Shown piece after piece: positions 7,123 to 8,125 of a stretch of 8,125 bases of DNA. Origin of the DNA: an uncultured Anaerolineaceae bacterium (GTDB lineage Bacteria > Chloroflexota > Anaerolineae > Anaerolineales > Anaerolineaceae); the NCBI GenBank assembly GCA_937890875.1, contig CALAEB010000264.1, forward strand, positions 1 to 8,125, written 5' to 3'. Below the pieces are notes generated by a model that saw only the letters and a program-made list of their open reading frames with translations, had not been told where the DNA came from and made no database searches. Both the position numbers and the translations under genes were made by a program. Numbering within the stretch: the first letter of the stretch is position 1; every line of letters begins with the position of its first letter.

Positions 7123-7149
7123 TTAGCACTCAAAGGAAGAGAGTGCTAA
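7123..7149. promoter_or_regulatory. CIRCE operator (HrcA binding site)
   Basis: TTAGCACTC-N9-GAGTGCTAA, an exact match to the CIRCE consensus with its 9-base spacer. HrcA dimers bind CIRCE and repress class I heat-shock genes; here the site precedes hrcA itself, implying autoregulation. An additional half-site, TTAGCACT, lies 12 bases upstream (7111-7118), overlapping the end of the -10 box. Confidence 0.97.
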
Positions 7150-7160
7150 ATGAGGTAAAG

Positions 7161-7508
7161 ATGGAAGATTTGAGCGAAAGGCAAAAAATAATTTTAAGTC
7201 TGGTGATCCATGAATACACCCGGACAGTTGCGCCTGTCGGGTCGAAAAGTCTGGTTGACCAGTATCAGCTCGATTTCAGTCCTGCAACCGTCAGGAATGA
7301 ACTTGCCGCGCTCACCGAACTGAATTTTCTCCGTCAGCCGCATACTTCTGCGGGGAGAGTTCCGACCGAATCCGGATACCGGTATTTTGTCGGATTCTTA
7401 ATGAGGACACAGGAACTAAGTGATGCTACCCGCCGGATGATCGAACATCAATTTTATCAGACCCAGCAGGAACAAGGCATCGACGCTTCTGGAAATTTGT
7501 TATCATAA
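7161..7508 (+). CDS. hrcA: Heat-inducible transcription repressor HrcA, truncated
   Basis: 115 residues against about 340 in intact HrcA. The ATG at 7161 has GAGG at 7152-7155 with a 5-base spacer and gives the usual N-terminus (LSERQKIIL). Seen: the winged helix-turn-helix with EYTRTVAPVGSKSLV (18-32), SPATVRNELAALTEL (40-54) and QPHTSAGRVPTESGYRYFV (59-77), all hallmark HrcA motifs; then RRMIEHQFYQTQQEQ (91-105). After about residue 105 the sequence (GIDASGNLLS, stop) no longer resembles HrcA: it is the antisense of the start of the fused S1-domain gene. The dimerisation and inserted domains are missing. The promoter and operator are intact, and grpE/dnaK/dnaJ, which often follow, are absent, so loss by a chimeric join is more likely than natural truncation. 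The tail pattern resembles Chloroflexota HrcA as I remember it. Confidence 0.9.
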   Translation: MEDLSERQKIILSLVIHEYTRTVAPVGSKSLVDQYQLDFSPATVRNELAALTELNFLRQPHTSAGRVPTESGYRYFVGFLMRTQELSDATRRMIEHQFYQTQQEQGIDASGNLLS

Positions 7509-7773
7509 AGCAAACCGGTCTGTTTACCCGAGAAATGATCGCGATGTCCCGCACGGTCCCCTCACGAATGCCTAAAGCCCCTTCGTCATGCGGGATGATT
7601 CCCTTCATGCAGCCTAAATCCACCAGCAAATTGTGCGAGCTGTCACAAATCAGCGCACGTCCTTCCAAAATTTGTCCATCCCGGCAGGCATCGTTCAGCG
7701 CGGAAATATTTTGTAACGCCGCGCGATTTTCTGGTGTATCGATGATCCAACCTTCCGGATAGTAATCAAACAT
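7426..7773 (-). CDS. S1-domain RNA-binding protein, 3'-truncated
   Basis: The open frame gives 115 residues; about the first 95 look native and the last 20 are antisense hrcA. The ATG at 7771-7773 has a near-ideal AAAGGAGGT ribosome site with a 6- to 8-base spacer. Seen: an N-terminal lead (YYPEGWIIDTPENRAALQ), then a region containing VDLGCMKGIIPHDEGALGI (about 51-69) and REGTVRDIAIISRVNRPVCFMI (about 70-91). The VDLG...GIIP pattern is that of S1/OB-fold RNA-binding domains. It resembles, from memory, the 'S1 RNA-binding domain' proteins of Oscillospirales, which continue for some hundreds of residues with further S1 repeats. The rest is missing at the breakpoint. Role: probable RNA or ribosome-associated binding; precise function unknown. 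Confidence 0.7.
   Translation of the reverse strand: MFDYYPEGWIIDTPENRAALQNISALNDACRDGQILEGRALICDSSHNLLVDLGCMKGIIPHDEGALGIREGTVRDIAIISRVNRPVCFMITNFQKRRCLVPAGSDKIDVRSSGG
7471..7494. other. Breakpoint joining truncated hrcA and truncated S1-domain gene
   Basis: HrcA-like sequence ends at about 7475 (residue 105). The leftward S1-domain protein stops looking native after ITNFQ (codons ending about 7489). Two convergent genes are both cut inside their coding regions within about 20 bases and no mobile-element end is visible. The exact base cannot be fixed by eye. Confidence 0.65.
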
Positions 7774-7779
7774 TTTCCT

Positions 7780-7788
7780 ACCTCCTTT
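7780..7788 (-). promoter_or_regulatory. Strong ribosome binding site of the S1-domain gene
   Basis: AAAGGAGGT on the reverse strand, almost fully complementary to the 16S 3' end. It is clearly stronger than the AGGA, GGAAAG, AAAAGG and GAGG sites before the genes to the left, in keeping with a different, Clostridia-like source. Confidence 0.75.
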
Positions 7789-7828
7789 ATGTCTTCGCTT
7801 ATCTATATGCTTAAAATGAATGGGTAAT

Positions 7829-7857
7829 ACTATGCTGATTAATTATTAAATTGTTAA
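7829..7857 (-). promoter_or_regulatory. Candidate promoter of the S1-domain gene
   Basis: On the reverse strand, TTAACA (7852-7857), 17 bases, CATAGT (7829-7834), in a very A/T-rich gap. The start codon is about 55 bases further on. Confidence 0.35.
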
Positions 7858-7873
7858 TTTATCCTCATGCAGC

Positions 7874-7907
7874 TTGAATATTATCCCGTATTATTATAAA
7901 ATATAAT
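7874..7907 (+). promoter_or_regulatory. Candidate promoter of the lipoprotein gene
   Basis: TTGAAT (7874-7879), 17 bases, TAAAAT (7897-7902); a perfect TATAAT follows at 7902-7907 but at a 22-base spacing. The A/T-rich run makes the exact -10 uncertain. Confidence 0.4.
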
Positions 7908-7937
7908 TTATGTATGATGAGAGGAAGAGTTCAAAAT

Positions 7938-8125
7938 ATGCATAGAAGCAAACAAGTAATCGGCATGATTGCCCTCCTTGCAATGGCACTGAATTTCACC
8001 GCGTGTTCCGGCGGCAGCACCGCGAGCCAGGCATCTTCTTCGGCTTCTTCGGCCGTAAGCAGCGCGGCTTCCCAGGCTTCCGACGACGGCAGAATCCGAA
8101 GAAGATGCCTGGCTCGCGGTGCTGC
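7938..8125 (+). CDS. Secreted lipoprotein N-terminus (Ser/Ala-rich linker), cut by window edge
   Basis: The ATG at 7938 follows AGGAAG with a 10-base spacer. Seen: basic n-region (MHRSKQ), hydrophobic core (VIGMIALLAMALN), and a lipobox FTAC with the lipidation Cys at residue 23. A low-complexity Ser/Ala/Gln linker (about residues 24-50) follows, of the kind that tethers a substrate-binding or other extracellular domain to the membrane. Native sequence probably ends at about residue 51 (DDG): from 8091 on, the bases are an inverted copy of 8014-8048, so the Arg/Cys-rich last 11 residues are not trustworthy. Many such lipoproteins in Clostridia are ABC-transporter binding proteins, but nothing here identifies the ligand or domain. 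Confidence 0.75.
   Translation, partial: MHRSKQVIGMIALLAMALNFTACSGGSTASQASSSASSAVSSAASQASDDGRIRRRCLARGA
8014..8125. repeat. 35-base inverted repeat at the right end (fold-back)
   Basis: Bases 8091-8125 are the reverse complement of 8014-8048 with a single mismatch (8044 against 8095), separated by 42 bases. It lies inside a coding sequence and ends exactly at the window edge, as fold-back chimeras from strand-displacement amplification or misassembly do. Confidence 0.85.

Noticed and set aside
7083..7160. hrcA starting at the TTG at 7083
   Set aside because: That TTG is part of the -35 box and the extension would translate the promoter and CIRCE operator; the ATG at 7161 has its own GAGG.
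7161..7508. Truncated HrcA as a stand-alone mini-regulator
   Set aside because: The DNA-binding domain is intact, but the cut coincides with loss of the opposing gene, so a chimeric join explains it better than a selected short form.
7535..7762. 75-codon forward open frame
   Set aside because: Antisense of the S1-domain gene, which has a near-ideal ribosome site and a recognisable domain.
1..8125. CRISPR array, tRNA, rRNA, insertion sequence or defence system
   Set aside because: No regularly spaced repeats, no cloverleaf-like stretch, no transposase or nuclease motifs were seen on either strand.

Overview
The window holds a stretch of a bacterial surface-glycan locus (about 1-6850), then a heat-shock regulator gene with its operator (7083 to about 7475), then a short tail (about 7476-8125) that looks like it comes from a different organism. 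No ribosomal RNA, tRNA, CRISPR array or insertion sequence was seen. I found no convincing undescribed system. The strongest observations are two signs of a chimeric or artefactual right end, and a tandem pair of large paralogous membrane proteins.

Layout. A gene cut by the left edge runs leftward from 768. Divergent from it across a 487-base gap is a complete gene at 1256-3454. The two proteins are clear paralogues: multi-spanning membrane proteins with an extracytoplasmic N-terminal domain and a DD-x3-H loop, resembling the '6-pyruvoyl-tetrahydropterin synthase-related' (PTPS_related) GT-C-like family. The complete gene converges, with one base between stop codons, on a leftward gene (3456-5168) for a GT39/PMT-type membrane glycosyltransferase. 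Divergent from that is a nucleotide-sugar dehydrogenase of the UDP-N-acetyl-mannosaminuronate dehydrogenase type (5489-6781). Together they suggest synthesis of a uronic-acid-containing surface polysaccharide or glycan and transfer of lipid-linked sugars at the membrane. The acceptors and products cannot be read from the sequence.

After a likely terminator and a roughly 230-base gap come a good sigma-70-type promoter, a perfect CIRCE operator and hrcA. Only about 105 native residues of HrcA remain, including the DNA-binding domain. It runs into the 3'-truncated end of an oppositely oriented S1-domain protein gene. Both genes break at the same point (about 7475-7491), as expected of a chimeric join. 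To the right lie a strong promoter region and the start of a Ser/Ala-rich lipoprotein. The final 35 bases are a near-perfect reverse complement of a segment 42 bases upstream, typical of a fold-back artefact.

Organism. From remembered family patterns, the HrcA tail (RRMIEHQFYQ) and the PTPS_related pair suggest an anaerobic Chloroflexota (Anaerolineae-like) source for the left 7.4 kb. The S1-domain protein, its AAAGGAGGT ribosome binding site and the polySer/Ala lipoprotein suggest Clostridia (Oscillospirales-like) for the right 0.65 kb. Both assignments are inference without a database search.
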